Made by a program: the position numbers and the translations under genes
NCBI GenBank assembly: GCA_002421005.1
Contig: DIJC01000005.1
Coordinates: 1 to 64,000 of the forward strand
Direction: 5' to 3'
DNA length: 64,000 bases
Source: Enterobacteriaceae bacterium UBA5654
GTDB taxonomy: Bacteria > Pseudomonadota > Gammaproteobacteria > Enterobacterales > Enterobacteriaceae
The notes under the pieces: model-generated
Databases searched by the model: none
What the model was told of the DNA's origin: nothing
The model's input: only the letters and a program-made list of their open reading frames with translations
In this document: piece by piece, positions 10,463 to 19,153 of the stretch
How the letters are laid out: each line of letters begins with the position of its first letter
Numbering within the stretch: the first letter of the stretch is position 1

Positions 10463-10543
10463 ACCTGTTCTCTCCATGACCGGAGAACAAATCATTCCAT
10501 AATCAACAACTTTTGCCCCGCTGTTCGCTACGGGGCTTTTTTT
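10463..10543 (+). ncRNA. Candidate small RNA or terminated leader upstream of dgcP
   Basis: An 80-base intergenic stretch ends in a strong intrinsic terminator (GCCCCG and CGGGGC arms, 10515-10536, then seven T). Upstream is a second stem-loop (GTTCTC and GAGAAC arms, 10467-10488), and between them an A/T-rich single-stranded linker. This stem, linker and terminator arrangement is that of an Hfq-dependent sRNA. No gene ends nearby on this strand that would need the terminator: the DUF523 gene stops 370 bases earlier. I see no strong sigma-70 promoter, so a conditionally terminated leader of dgcP is the alternative. Confidence 0.5.
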
Positions 10544-10672
10544 CCGTGGATTTCTCCCGCCAAACGGAATATATCAAATTTTCTCCAGCCATGTTTTACT
10601 ATGCCTGAATCGAGTAAAAAACCCGCATAACATGCGTAAGTCTTCGGGTTGCGCATGGGAGTTGTTATTGAC

Positions 10673-11689
10673 ATGTCAGACCTCATCCTCGCCCGTGTGT
10701 CGCAAACGCTGGCAAAAGATCACACTCTGGAAAGTCTCGTCCGTCACCTGCTGGAAATGCTGGAACTTGTTACCGAAATGGAGTCAACCTGGCTGACGCG
10801 CATTGATAACGAAGCGCATTTGCAGCATATCCTGTACGCGCGTAACAGCCGGAAAATGCAGATACCTGAAGGGCTGGCAGTGCCGTGGAATGAAACGCTC
10901 TGTAAACGGGCGCTGGACGAGCGCTGCTTTTTCAGTAATGAGGTTGATGAGCACTGGAAAGACTGCCACGCGGCACGAAATCTGGGTATCAAAACCTATC
11001 TCAGCACGCCGATCCACCTCACCGACGGTTCCCTGTACGGAACGCTCTGCGCGGCCAGTGACACTTCGCATTCGCTCAGCGAGCGCGGGGAACAAATCCT
11101 TGAGCTGTTTGCCAGCCTGATCGCCCATCATATCGAACGGGAATCGCTGGTCGAGCAACTGAAAGAAGCGAATGCAGCGCTGGTAGCGCACTCCTACACC
11201 GACGCGCTCACCGGGTTACCTAACCGCCGGGCGCTGTTTGAAAAACTGTCCAGCCTGTTTTCGCTGGCGCGGCATCTGCACTGCAACGTGGTGCTGGCAT
11301 TTATCGACCTGAATGATTTCAAACTGATTAATGACCGCTATGGTCATCAGACCGGCGATGATTTTCTGATCGGCGTGGGTAAGCGGCTTACTGCCCGGCA
11401 GGAAGACGACGAAATTACAGGGCAACTGGGCGGCGATGAATTTCTGGTTGCCCGCTTAGGCTCGCCGCAGGCCGCTTCTCCCCAGGCGTTTAAGGCCGCG
11501 TTACACCAGCAGATTCAGGGCGTTTATCACCTTGACGGGATCACGCTGTTTTATCCCGGTGCCAGCATTGGCGTAATAGAAGCAGATCCTTTTAACCGTG
11601 ATGCGGACAGCGCGCTGCGTGAAGCGGATGCCGCGATGTATCAGGAGAAAAGGGATCGGCGGCACGCCACATTTTTTCACATCGACTGA
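10673..11689 (+). CDS. dgcP: Diguanylate cyclase with GAF sensor domain
   Basis: 338 residues, orthologous to E. coli DgcP (YeaP). Residues about 1-160 form a GAF-type sensor domain, followed by a short coiled connector and a GGDEF domain from about residue 172 (DALTGLPNRRALF). The active-site motif GGDEF is intact (GQLGGDEFLV), so synthesis of cyclic di-GMP is expected. No obvious RxxD inhibitory site precedes it. ATG at 10673 matches the E. coli start (MSDxILARVSQ); upstream in-frame ATG and TTG codons also exist. The leader contains the terminator at 10515-10543. Confidence 0.93.
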   Translation: MSDLILARVSQTLAKDHTLESLVRHLLEMLELVTEMESTWLTRIDNEAHLQHILYARNSRKMQIPEGLAVPWNETLCKRALDERCFFSNEVDEHWKDCHAARNLGIKTYLSTPIHLTDGSLYGTLCAASDTSHSLSERGEQILELFASLIAHHIERESLVEQLKEANAALVAHSYTDALTGLPNRRALFEKLSSLFSLARHLHCNVVLAFIDLNDFKLINDRYGHQTGDDFLIGVGKRLTARQEDDEITGQLGGDEFLVARLGSPQAASPQAFKAALHQQIQGVYHLDGITLFYPGASIGVIEADPFNRDADSALREADAAMYQEKRDRRHATFFHID

Positions 11690-11759
11690 GCATCCTGGCG
11701 GCAGTTTCGTTACTATAGCGCCGGTGTATGTTTAATTGACGAATGAAGGGACTAAATTG

Positions 11760-11834
11760 ATGAAAAAAACGACGATTATCATGCTGATTGTGGCGGTAGT
11801 TGCGGTGGCGGGAACTCAGCTGGGCTGGTGGTAA
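11760..11834 (+). CDS. yoaJ: Small membrane protein YoaJ (24 residues)
   Basis: A 24-codon ORF with AAGGGA eight bases before the ATG. It encodes MKKTTIIM, a hydrophobic segment, and the end QLGWW. Length, N terminus and LGWW ending match E. coli YoaJ, a single-span inner-membrane small protein of unknown function. It lies about 70 bases behind dgcP, its usual neighbourhood. Confidence 0.88.
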   Translation: MKKTTIIMLIVAVVAVAGTQLGWW

Positions 11835-11878
11835 AGCGGCGGGCTTAACCGGACGCGTTAGCACGTCCGGCTCACTGA

Positions 11879-12064
11879 TTAACGGCGGTACTCCGCCAGT
11901 TTTGGGGCATGAGTCATGATCGGAACATCAAGACCATCGCCGGTGATCATTGCGGTTTTACAAAAAATGCATTTTGCACCGAAACGATTTTTTTCTGTGA
12001 CGTCAAAGTGCGACATTCTGTACTGCGACCCGTGACACGCCGGGCATCTGAATTGTATTTTCAA
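11879..12064 (-). CDS. YmcF-like cold-shock small protein, TTG start
   Basis: 61 residues with two zinc-ribbon CxxC knuckles (RCPACHGSQYR near residue 7 and KCIFCK near residue 31) and the FDVTE motif. This closely follows E. coli YmcF, a cold-shock-induced protein of about 62 residues. I place the start at the TTG at 12064 because AAGGAAAG lies just upstream and the length then equals YmcF; the in-frame ATG at 12100 has no ribosome-binding site and precedes that one. A promoter-like pair at 12217-12246 implies a leader of roughly 140 bases, as in cold-shock mRNAs. Confidence 0.82.
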   Translation of the reverse strand: MKIQFRCPACHGSQYRMSHFDVTEKNRFGAKCIFCKTAMITGDGLDVPIMTHAPKLAEYRR

Positions 12065-12216
12065 AGCTCTTTCCTTACATAAGCGCCAAATGGCATTCAT
12101 GGTTTGAATACAGATGCGAAACGAAGCTTCAAATGGAGACTCAAAGAGAGGGTATCTGTGTGAGAACTACTTTAGTAAACTGCCTGTACTTGTGTCTGTG
12201 TATCAAACCGACATTC

Positions 12217-12246
12217 CATTAACGCACGAATAACATTTTCTGACAA
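12217..12246 (-). promoter_or_regulatory. Candidate promoter of the ymcF-like gene
   Basis: On the minus strand, TTGTCA (12241-12246) and TTAATG (12217-12222) are separated by 18 bases. The -35 matches five of six consensus bases and the -10 four of six. It would give a long untranslated leader before the TTG start at 12064. Confidence 0.45.
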
Positions 12247-12345
12247 GAACTATTTTCCCTGCCGCGTCGCGCGGGCATCAGAGTTAAAAAACAGTGCGTT
12301 TATTGTTAAACTAAAGGTAAATGTCGTCAGCATTACAGGTCACGT

Positions 12346-13011
12346 ATGCCAGAATTTACCCGTCCCCTTCTCACCCTGCCCGACAACGAAACCCGGCTGC
12401 TGCTGCACTCCTGCTGTGCGCCCTGCTCAGGCGAAGTCATGGAGGCAATCCAGGCTTCCGGGATTGACTACACTATCTTTTTCTACAATCCGAATATTCA
12501 TCCGCAGAAAGAATACCTGTTGCGTAAAAACGAAAACATCCGCTTTGCCGAAAAGCACGGCGTGCCCTTCGTCGATGCCGATTACGACACCGATAACTGG
12601 TTCGCGCGGGCCAAAGGGATGGAATGGGAGCCAGAGCGTGGGGTGCGCTGCACAATGTGCTTCGACATGCGTTTTGAGCGCACCGCGCTTTATGCCGCAG
12701 AGCACGGCTTCAGGATCATCAGCAGTTCACTGGGCATATCGCGCTGGAAAAATATGCAGCAGATCAACGACTGCGGACAGCGTGCTGCCGCCCTCTACGG
12801 CCTGAAATACTGGGACTACAACTGGCGCAAACAGGGTGGCTCGGCGCGGATGATTGAAATCAGCAAGCGCGAGCAGTTTTATCAGCAGGAGTATTGTGGA
12901 TGCGTCTACTCGCTGCGTGACTCAAACCTGCATCGCAAAGCGCAGGGCAGACCGCTTATCCAGTCAGGCAAGCTCTACTACGGCGCGGATGAAGTGGAAA
13001 ACAAAGACTGA
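12346..13011 (+). CDS. queH: Epoxyqueuosine reductase QueH (DUF208)
   Basis: 221 residues. QueH is the non-cobalamin enzyme for the last step of queuosine synthesis, reducing epoxyqueuosine in tRNA to queuosine; it is an alternative to QueG. Family motifs are the N-terminal adjacent Cys pair in [11 protein letters not shown] (about residues 22-33), the central [11 protein letters not shown], and the C-terminal CGCVYSL. Together these Cys residues ligate the Fe-S cluster and the second metal site. E. coli K-12 uses QueG instead, so this gene belongs to the accessory content. It stands alone, with no other queuosine gene nearby. Confidence 0.9.
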   Translation: MPEFTRPLLTLPDNETRLLLHSCCAPCSGEVMEAIQASGIDYTIFFYNPNIHPQKEYLLRKNENIRFAEKHGVPFVDADYDTDNWFARAKGMEWEPERGVRCTMCFDMRFERTALYAAEHGFRIISSSLGISRWKNMQQINDCGQRAAALYGLKYWDYNWRKQGGSARMIEISKREQFYQQEYCGCVYSLRDSNLHRKAQGRPLIQSGKLYYGADEVENKD

Positions 13012-13055
13012 CACCGGGGCAGCTGGTTGATCCAGCGCCCCCGCGTTGAAGGGAT

Positions 13056-13382
13056 TTACGCCACCATTCTCAGGCAGGCGTCGGCGCAGTATCGGCAGGT
13101 TTTTGCGCAGCGCTGGCAATGATCGTTCTGATGTTTAGCGCACTCTTCGGCACAAGATTTACAGATATCCACGCAGATGCGGCACAACTGCTTAAAATAG
13201 GGGCTCTCAAGACTCATAAACTGGGCTGTGAGCCTACAGATCCCCGCGCTCTGGACAGCAAGACGAATACATTCGGTCATCCTGCCGGGATCTTCGTCTC
13301 TGAGACAGGAAGCGGCACAAAAATCACACATTGCCGCGCATTTGTAGCATAACTCAATACATTTAAGGGCATCCTGATCCAT
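13056..13382 (-). CDS. Four-helix-bundle copper-binding protein (DUF326/Csp type)
   Basis: 108 residues with 15 Cys, mostly in CxxxC spacing (for example CIELCYKCAAMCDFC and CQRCAKTCRYC). This is the pattern of the cytosolic copper-storage proteins of the Csp3/YhjQ type, in which four helices line a core with Cys thiolates that bind many Cu(I) ions. There is no signal peptide, so it is predicted to be cytosolic. The ATG has a GAGGTGA ribosome-binding site. No copper regulator or exporter lies next to it. Confidence 0.85.
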   Translation of the reverse strand: MDQDALKCIELCYKCAAMCDFCAASCLRDEDPGRMTECIRLAVQSAGICRLTAQFMSLESPYFKQLCRICVDICKSCAEECAKHQNDHCQRCAKTCRYCADACLRMVA

Positions 13383-13457
13383 AACTCACCTCAAGTTTTC
13401 TTTGAGTGGAGTCATTAAGTCTGCACAAATATGGACAGTTAGCCAGTCAAATGCTTT

Positions 13458-13718
13458 TTATCCCCGGTCATCCTTGGGTCCCAGGAAGTAAAACCCAAAG
13501 GGCAGCGAGCCGAGAACGGTAAAAATGATACTGTAAATGGCTACCCATGCGCCCTGCATAATAAACAGTGACACCGGCCAGCTGGCCATCGGCAAATCAT
13601 ACTGATCTTCCACGCCCTGGAAGGTGGCTTTGGCGATAATCGTCACCGCAACCACAAAAACAATAGCCACCGCGATAAGAAATTTTTTACCTTCGGGGGT
13701 ACGTAGTTTTTGCAACAT
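13458..13718 (-). CDS. Small two-span membrane protein of unknown function
   Basis: 86 residues with two predicted membrane helices (about residues 13-30 and 50-75) and a charged C terminus. I do not recognise the family. I choose the ATG at 13718, which has GGAG seven bases upstream, over the ATG six bases earlier that abuts it. It is transcribed in the same direction as the Cys-rich copper protein and the cupin gene on either side; the spacings (about 75 and 118 bases) suggest separate promoters. Confidence 0.65.
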   Translation of the reverse strand: MLQKLRTPEGKKFLIAVAIVFVVAVTIIAKATFQGVEDQYDLPMASWPVSLFIMQGAWVAIYSIIFTVLGSLPFGFYFLGPKDDRG

Positions 13719-13835
13719 GGTCATTCTCCGGCTTATGTAATGGCTGGTCAGGGATGTCTATGCTACGCGCCAAGGACCAACCCCAATCAGCGTAAAAATG
13801 TGGCGGATTTTAACCGCATTCCCCACCAGACATCG

Positions 13836-14138
13836 TTATTCGGCATCTATCAGTAATAGCGTACCATAGCTTCCCGCTGGTACCCGATGTTTTGCATTCT
13901 TCTCAATCAGGTAAAAGTCGCCGGTCGTAAGATTTGCGGTTTTCCCGTCAACGATGAGCGTCATCTCACCGGCTATCACCACCAGCAGTTCGTTGAAATC
14001 CTTGTGATACTCTTCCGGTATCCCTTCACCGCCCATTCTAATGAGTTTAATATTTGCGTTACTGACTTTGCCTAATAAAGTCGATGTCCAGATCTCCGGC
14101 AACTTTTCTGCCAGCGCTGCTAACGAACCGCCAGTCAT
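13836..14138 (-). CDS. Cupin-domain protein
   Basis: 100 residues forming a single small cupin barrel. The middle shows YHKDFNELLVVIAGEMTLIVDG, a cupin motif 1 variant with one His and a Glu, then GDFYLI and AKHRVPAG as motif 2 with the last metal-binding His. Such small cupins are often sensors or sugar isomerase-like proteins; no specific substrate can be assigned. ATG at 14138 has AAGGGAG eight bases upstream, so I prefer it to the ATG at 14189. It is the last ordinary chromosomal gene before the AT-rich island. Confidence 0.78.
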   Translation of the reverse strand: MTGGSLAALAEKLPEIWTSTLLGKVSNANIKLIRMGGEGIPEEYHKDFNELLVVIAGEMTLIVDGKTANLTTGDFYLIEKNAKHRVPAGSYGTLLLIDAE

Positions 14139-14283
14139 AGGTTTATCTCCCTTGCGATAAACCTTATCAATAGCGTAAACAGGCGACATGGCAAATCCAA
14201 ATTTACGCTAAGTTATTCCCGTGGGAGAAATATCTTCAGCACGGCACTGACAGGCGCACTAATGACCGTACCCACAAAGCGCC

Positions 14284-14523
14284 TCACAGGACGCTTGGCT
14301 CATGAAACATCTGGGTGAATTTATGGAGCCGTGGCGAATTTGGGTTTGGGCAGCATCGGGGGAGTTGAGTCGTCCTGACGCAACCAGTTGTTCCACCGGT
14401 CGTGTATCTGTAGCTCAACGAGTTTAAGCTTACCAGATATGCCAGACGCTCCTGCTCAGCTTCCACCTTCATAAGAGGCATATGACGCGGTAATGGCTTT
14501 TTCACTACTTGAAGAAAAACCAT
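14284..14523 (-). pseudogene. Decayed ORF, probably frameshifted
   Basis: The minus strand is open from an ATG at 14523 and begins plausibly (residues MKVEAEQERLAYLV), then turns into unlikely residues rich in Thr, Cys and Pro. The neighbouring frame continues as a better protein: KLKLVELQIHDRWNNWLRQDD, then PPMLPKPKFATAP and a stop. This suggests an original reading frame with a one-base indel near 14430. I do not recognise the family. Charged Glu/Gln-rich C termini of this kind occur in phage assembly proteins, but this is only a guess from context. Confidence 0.4.
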
Positions 14524-14658
14524 AACACATTTATTATATTAGTTAATAATTTATATTTCACTATTAAGACAATTTTCTGATACTATACTTACTGGCTTTT
14601 TTTGCAGTGAATCGTATAAGTTTGATAACCACCTCAACAACTTATTTGAGTATTTTAT

Positions 14659-14958
14659 ATGCCCATATTCGATAAATGCCTGATGGATACACTTTATATG
14701 GATGATTAACCCAGGATTGATCATCCATGTAAAGTAAGTATAGATGGTAAAATAATATCTGTTACATACCTAACCGAATACGGTGAATTTGTTTACAGTG
14801 ACTATGAAGATTCACCTGGTGTATATACCCTGAAAGGAAACGATAACTGTACCGCAACCCCTTATGGCACATGTAAAAATAAAGTTATGTACGGTGGCTG
14901 GATCTGTGAGGGTTATCGCGGTCTATGGAAAATCACATTAGGAACTTCAGATCATTGA
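14659..14958 (+). pseudogene. AT-rich small Cys-containing ORF interrupted at codon 17
   Basis: A 100-codon frame (ATG at 14659, TGA at 14956-14958) is broken by one in-frame TAA at 14707-14709. Beyond the stop, the remaining 82 codons read as a sensible protein with four Cys (DHPCK, NDNCT, YGTCK, WICEG) and many Tyr and Gly, ending in LGTSDH. I do not recognise it. Base composition is far more AT-rich than the core genes. A terminator shared with the tailspike gene follows. Either the gene is dead, or translation starts at a non-ATG codon after the stop. Confidence 0.5.
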
Positions 14959-14986
14959 CATAGCCGTACCTTTATCTAACTTATAA

Positions 14987-15012
14987 AAAACCAACCGTAA
15001 GAGGTTGGTTTT
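14987..15012. terminator. Bidirectional terminator between the interrupted ORF and the tailspike gene
   Basis: AAAACCAACC and GGTTGGTTTT form a perfect ten-base inverted repeat around GTAAGA. Flanking A and T tracts allow termination on both strands, as expected between two convergent genes. Confidence 0.88.
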
Positions 15013-15032
15013 AATTACTTCATCTTTCGATG

Positions 15033-16856
15033 TTATGCAACGTTCCATGTGCCTGTCATGGATTTTATGATCCAGGTTGCGGTACCACCTATATCTTCGC
15101 ACAACAATTCAAGCCGAGAACCTACTACATTAGAAATTAGCCGCTGATTTCCTGTGTTCGCACTGATAGCCGGGAGAACATTTTCTCCGCCAGGATTCAC
15201 GATGAATGGCATTGCCATCAGTACCAGAAATTTATAAGTTCTTCCCGGAACGGCATCATTCAGATTGATTGTAATGTTCTGGGTGGATCCATAGTTTGTA
15301 AAGTATCCGCTGGGGTAGCTTCTGGCATTAAATCCATTGCCAACATTATCTTTCCTGTAATCATATTCTGAATCAAAAATAATATTAAGCACAGGATTAT
15401 AATTCAATCCAGAAGGTACAGTGACATTTAAGCAATCAACCGCATAATCACTTCTTTTAAAAAGAGGAGCTTTTATCTCGATATTATCAGCCTGAATATT
15501 CTCCACTTCATTTATCGTAGATGAGGTTATATTAACCCTTACACAATAATTAGGTCTGGACGTAGCTGCCATATATTTTATAGCAGGACTAACCAGTCTT
15601 ATACCACCAAATTTTAGCGGATATATTTCTTCCGGTGACGCATCATTGAAATTATTGAAGTAGTATGCGGCTCCACCTCCATTCTGTGCATCAGTCGATA
15701 TTGATGGATCCACCGCCAGTGGGCAGATTATTTCACAAAGAATTCCTGTAGCTGAACTGTTTATACTATGAAACGACGCATACCGGCTCTTTTCTGCAAC
15801 TGGCGCTACCAGCCTGATAACACCATTGTGAATAGCCTTCAGACGTGTAAACTCAAACCCTCTACTGTCACTATATGAGTACGGATTTTCTACCTGTATA
15901 TCGACAATGACACCCTCTGGCAATTTCGTCATAGCAAAAACCATACCCTGCCGCAGATTGTCTTGTGTCCTGCCATCATAAAACCTTACCCGCAGCGCAT
16001 CTGTATAAGTCTCTGGTTCAACGTCAATACCTGCACAAGGGCCGGAAGGGTTCCCTCCGTTTATCCCTGCGGAACGAAAATCATAGCTGTAGACGAAAAG
16101 GCCATCGCACGATGTAACTGACAGATTATTTCTGCGGGCCTGCGATGAGTACGGACGGAACAAGTGAATATTAGTGCAGTGCTTAGCCGTGGAAAAACGT
16201 CCACCAACATAAAAACCATCACCGCCAGCATCCTGACAAAATGGATCATGGATAAACAAGTCTGAAGCGCCGTCAAACATAAAAATATGATTATGTTCAC
16301 CAGAGTATTTACTTTTGTCATAGTACATTCTGGCGCGATTGCAATGCCAGTTAGCACCTTTGGTGTCACTAAATCTGAATAATACTTCGAAAGGAACGGT
16401 ATTTTTAAATGTTTGCCGCAGATCGTCCCTGGCTTTAATCACTGCCTGAGGGGAAAACTCCACATAAGTATTATCAGGAACGTGAACTTCACCCAAAAGA
16501 TAGTAGCCATACTCTCCTTCTGGCACACTCACTTTTATCCCATGATTTGAAGAATAGGTCAGCATTTTTATAAATGCTGAAGTTTCATCCGTTTGGTTAT
16601 CCCCAAACCCTACCAATCCAAACATTTTAGCATCAATTATTTGCCCTTGATCGAGAGTCCAGCCATTTCCGTCAGCATCAAAAACTTTTGATTCATCACC
16701 CGATGAAGGGATACCGGTTGAAGCATCTTTCTGATACAAGGCTGAACCTACACCGAAGATGTGGTGACCTCGAGTCCTGATAATATTGGTATCAATGCCG
16801 GAAAGCGTTTTAATAGCTTCAAAATCATTGATCACATATAATATTTTTTCATTCAT
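15033..16856 (-). CDS. Phage-type tailspike / pectate-lyase-fold protein
   Basis: 607 residues. From about residue 78 it shows the entry signature of right-handed beta-helix tailspikes (FGLVGFGDNQTDETSAF, then VPEGEYGYYL and VHVPDNTYVEF), followed by long strand-turn repeats with Asn ladders. Such proteins trimerise and bind or cleave surface polysaccharide, so a phage-derived glycan hydrolase is likely. The first 70 residues do not resemble the P22 head-binding domain. No other tail gene, integrase or lysis gene is nearby. Sequence is AT-rich and codon use unlike icd next door, indicating horizontal transfer. Confidence 0.8.
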   Translation of the reverse strand: MNEKILYVINDFEAIKTLSGIDTNIIRTRGHHIFGVGSALYQKDASTGIPSSGDESKVFDADGNGWTLDQGQIIDAKMFGLVGFGDNQTDETSAFIKMLTYSSNHGIKVSVPEGEYGYYLLGEVHVPDNTYVEFSPQAVIKARDDLRQTFKNTVPFEVLFRFSDTKGANWHCNRARMYYDKSKYSGEHNHIFMFDGASDLFIHDPFCQDAGGDGFYVGGRFSTAKHCTNIHLFRPYSSQARRNNLSVTSCDGLFVYSYDFRSAGINGGNPSGPCAGIDVEPETYTDALRVRFYDGRTQDNLRQGMVFAMTKLPEGVIVDIQVENPYSYSDSRGFEFTRLKAIHNGVIRLVAPVAEKSRYASFHSINSSATGILCEIICPLAVDPSISTDAQNGGGAAYYFNNFNDASPEEIYPLKFGGIRLVSPAIKYMAATSRPNYCVRVNITSSTINEVENIQADNIEIKAPLFKRSDYAVDCLNVTVPSGLNYNPVLNIIFDSEYDYRKDNVGNGFNARSYPSGYFTNYGSTQNITINLNDAVPGRTYKFLVLMAMPFIVNPGGENVLPAISANTGNQRLISNVVGSRLELLCEDIGGTATWIIKSMTGTWNVA

Positions 16857-17214
16857 AAGTATTTATTTCCTTTTCATAACACATAAGAAATTGCGATCTC
16901 CTAAAAAAATAAGGGATCGTATTACGCCTTCTACAAATATTAGTAGTGTAGAAAGAAAAGGCAAACAACACCTGTTTCTAATTACCAACGAAAATAGACT
17001 ATTAGCCTCTCTGCTGACAAAATGTCATGCTCTCCTGTCCTTTTCATCTATCCTGGCGCCCTGTAAAAATAGAGCGCGCCTGAAAACATCCAGTAAGCAA
17101 GCCTCAAGGGGAAGTTTGATTATTAAATGGTTTAAACTTTTCAGGGTATGCTGCCACCCAACATAACCATAGTCAGGTGGCGTTTAATAAGCGCTTACTA
17201 AAATGGTAAATATT
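16857..17214. other. AT-rich gap between tailspike and lipoprotein genes
   Basis: No supported gene on either strand in these 358 bases. A plus-strand ORF overlaps the start of the tailspike but has no ribosome-binding site or recognisable product. The tailspike promoter presumably lies at about 16870-16930. Confidence 0.5.
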
Positions 17215-17682
17215 CTAGTAGGTATTACACACCGTCTGCCAACCGATCTTATTGCAGTAAGTCGTTTTAGGCGTGGCGTTTTGAATAGCCTGCATTGTCT
17301 GGCTATAAGCCTGCTGTTGCTGAGCCGCTAACTGTTGTTGCTGATAGGCCGTTTGCTCGTTCTGCTGGCGTTGTGCAATCCCTACGGCATATGAGTCGCA
17401 CTGCGCTTTTTGCGGAGGTGTGGCGTCAGCCATTTTCACTTTTTCAGCGTATGCGTTTTGATATAGCATGGGATCATAGCTCCAGCTATTCAGGTCACGC
17501 GCCAGGAAATTCTTAGCTGTAGCGGCAGTCTGAACATCCATAAAACCCAGCGCAACGCATTTGTCAGCGGCGACTTCATATAAGGCAATTTTTTGATAAT
17601 TTTCATAGGGCATTTGTTGTTTCTGGGTCGCACATCCTGAAACCATCAATACTATAAATAACGCAGTAAATTTCTTAGCCAC
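17215..17682 (-). CDS. Gln-rich lipoprotein of unknown function
   Basis: 155 residues. A lipoprotein signal peptide ends in lipobox VSGC with the lipidated Cys near residue 17. The middle is mixed helical, and residues about 105-135 form a Gln/Ala-rich probable coiled coil. The C terminus carries a TYCNKIGWQTVCNTY motif with two Cys likely to pair, a module that recurs at the end of several small enterobacterial lipoproteins. The start is GTG with GGTGA just upstream. It lies between the tailspike and the 3' end of icd and may be part of the imported island or an ordinary accessory gene. Confidence 0.72.
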   Translation of the reverse strand: MAKKFTALFIVLMVSGCATQKQQMPYENYQKIALYEVAADKCVALGFMDVQTAATAKNFLARDLNSWSYDPMLYQNAYAEKVKMADATPPQKAQCDSYAVGIAQRQQNEQTAYQQQQLAAQQQQAYSQTMQAIQNATPKTTYCNKIGWQTVCNTY

Positions 17683-17852
17683 ATTGTCACCAGATGAGAT
17701 TAATCTTAACCGGCATCACTATCTGGTATTCGTCTGTAAATGTAAATGACCGCCCAGATTTCTGAACGATAAAACCGTCATAACTACTAAAAGTGGTGTG
17801 TTGCATGACGATTTATACGGCATGGTTTAAGGCCAAAATTTTACCTGCCAAT

Positions 17853-17880
17853 AAAAAACGGGAGCCATTCGGCTCCCGTT
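17853..17880 (-). terminator. Terminator of icd
   Basis: Read on the minus strand, ACGGGAGCC and GGCTCCCGT arms around a four-base loop are followed by TTTTTTATT. It lies 22 bases after the icd stop codon. Confidence 0.92.
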
Positions 17881-17902
17881 CTCCACTAACCCGCGTGACT
17901 AA

Positions 17903-19153
17903 TTACATATTCTCGATGATCGCGTCGCCAAACTCTGAACATTTCAGCAGCTTGGCGCCTTCCATCAGACGTTCAAAATCGTAGGTCACAGTCTTAGCGG
18001 CGATTGCGCCTTCGGTGCCTTTAACGATCAGGTCTGCGGCTTCGAACCATTCCATGTGACGCAGCATCATCTCGGCGGAGAGGATGATAGAGCCAGGGTT
18101 AACTTTATCCTGACCGGCATATTTCGGTGCGGTACCGTGCGTGGCTTCAAACAGCGCGCACTCGTCACCAATGTTAGCCCCTGGCGCAATCCCGATACCA
18201 CCAACCTGAGCGGCCAGCGCGTCGGAAATATAGTCGCCATTGAGGTTCATACAGGCAATAACGTCGTATTCAGCCGGACGCAGTAGGATCTGCTGGAGGA
18301 ACGCATCGGCGATCACATCTTTAACGATGATATCTTTGCCGGTTTTCGGGTTTTTGATTTTCAGCCACGGGCCGCCGTCAATCAGTTCGCCGCCGAACTC
18401 TTCACGCGCAAGCTGGTAGCCCCAGTCTTTGAACGCGCCTTCGGTGAACTTCATGATGTTGCCTTTATGGACCAGGGTTAACGAATCGCGATCGTTGGTG
18501 ATAGCGTATTCGATAGCCGCGCGCACCAGGCGTTTGGTGCCTTCTTCAGAGCACGGTTTGATACCAATACCGCAATGCTCCGGGAAGCGGATTTTTTTCA
18601 CGCCCATTTCTTCACGCAGGAACTTGATGACCTTTTCTGCTTCGGCAGAGTCAGCTTTCCACTCAATACCGGCGTAAATATCTTCGGAGTTTTCACGGAA
18701 GATAACCATATCGGTCAGTTCAGGGTGTTTTACCGGGCTTGGCGTGCCCTGGTAATAACGTACCGGACGCAGGCAGACGTAGAGGTCTAATTCCTGGCGC
18801 AGGGCCACGTTCAGAGAGCGAATACCGCCACCGACCGGGGTGGTCAGCGGGCCTTTGATGGCAACGCGATACTCGCGGATCAGATCAAGCGTTTCAGGGG
18901 GCAGCCAGACGTCCTGGCCATAAACCTGGGTAGATTTTTCGCCGGTATAAATCTCCATCCAGGAGATCTTACGCTCGCCTTTATAGGCTTTTTCAACAGC
19001 GGCATCGACCACTTTCAGCATCGCTGGCGTGACGTCAACACCGATACCATCACCTTCAATGAAGGGGATAATCGGGTTATTCGGAACGTTCAGCTTGCCG
19101 TTTTGCAGGGTGATTTTACTACCTTCCGCCGGAACAACTACTTTGCTTTCCAT
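17903..19153 (-). CDS. icd: Isocitrate dehydrogenase (NADP+)
   Basis: 416 residues, the E. coli length. The TCA-cycle enzyme decarboxylates isocitrate to 2-oxoglutarate, producing NADPH. The phosphorylation-site Ser lies in the loop [14 protein letters not shown] (about residue 113), where AceK modifies the E. coli enzyme. The metal-binding and NADP-binding signature [19 protein letters not shown] is present. ATG at 19153 follows AGGAGAGGTGA. The 3' end of icd is the attachment site for e14, phage 21 and related elements; the AT-rich phage-like island lies on that side here, but the gene end is intact and I found no second copy of the att sequence. Confidence 0.97.
   Translation of the reverse strand: MESKVVVPAEGSKITLQNGKLNVPNNPIIPFIEGDGIGVDVTPAMLKVVDAAVEKAYKGERKISWMEIYTGEKSTQVYGQDVWLPPETLDLIREYRVAIKGPLTTPVGGGIRSLNVALRQELDLYVCLRPVRYYQGTPSPVKHPELTDMVIFRENSEDIYAGIEWKADSAEAEKVIKFLREEMGVKKIRFPEHCGIGIKPCSEEGTKRLVRAAIEYAITNDRDSLTLVHKGNIMKFTEGAFKDWGYQLAREEFGGELIDGGPWLKIKNPKTGKDIIVKDVIADAFLQQILLRPAEYDVIACMNLNGDYISDALAAQVGGIGIAPGANIGDECALFEATHGTAPKYAGQDKVNPGSIILSAEMMLRHMEWFEAADLIVKGTEGAIAAKTVTYDFERLMEGAKLLKCSEFGDAIIENM

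Noticed and set aside
17853..17940. Possible second att copy of the icd 3' end
   Set aside because: I looked for the last 40 bases of icd elsewhere in 13.5-17.8 kb and found no repeat, so I cannot define attL/attR.
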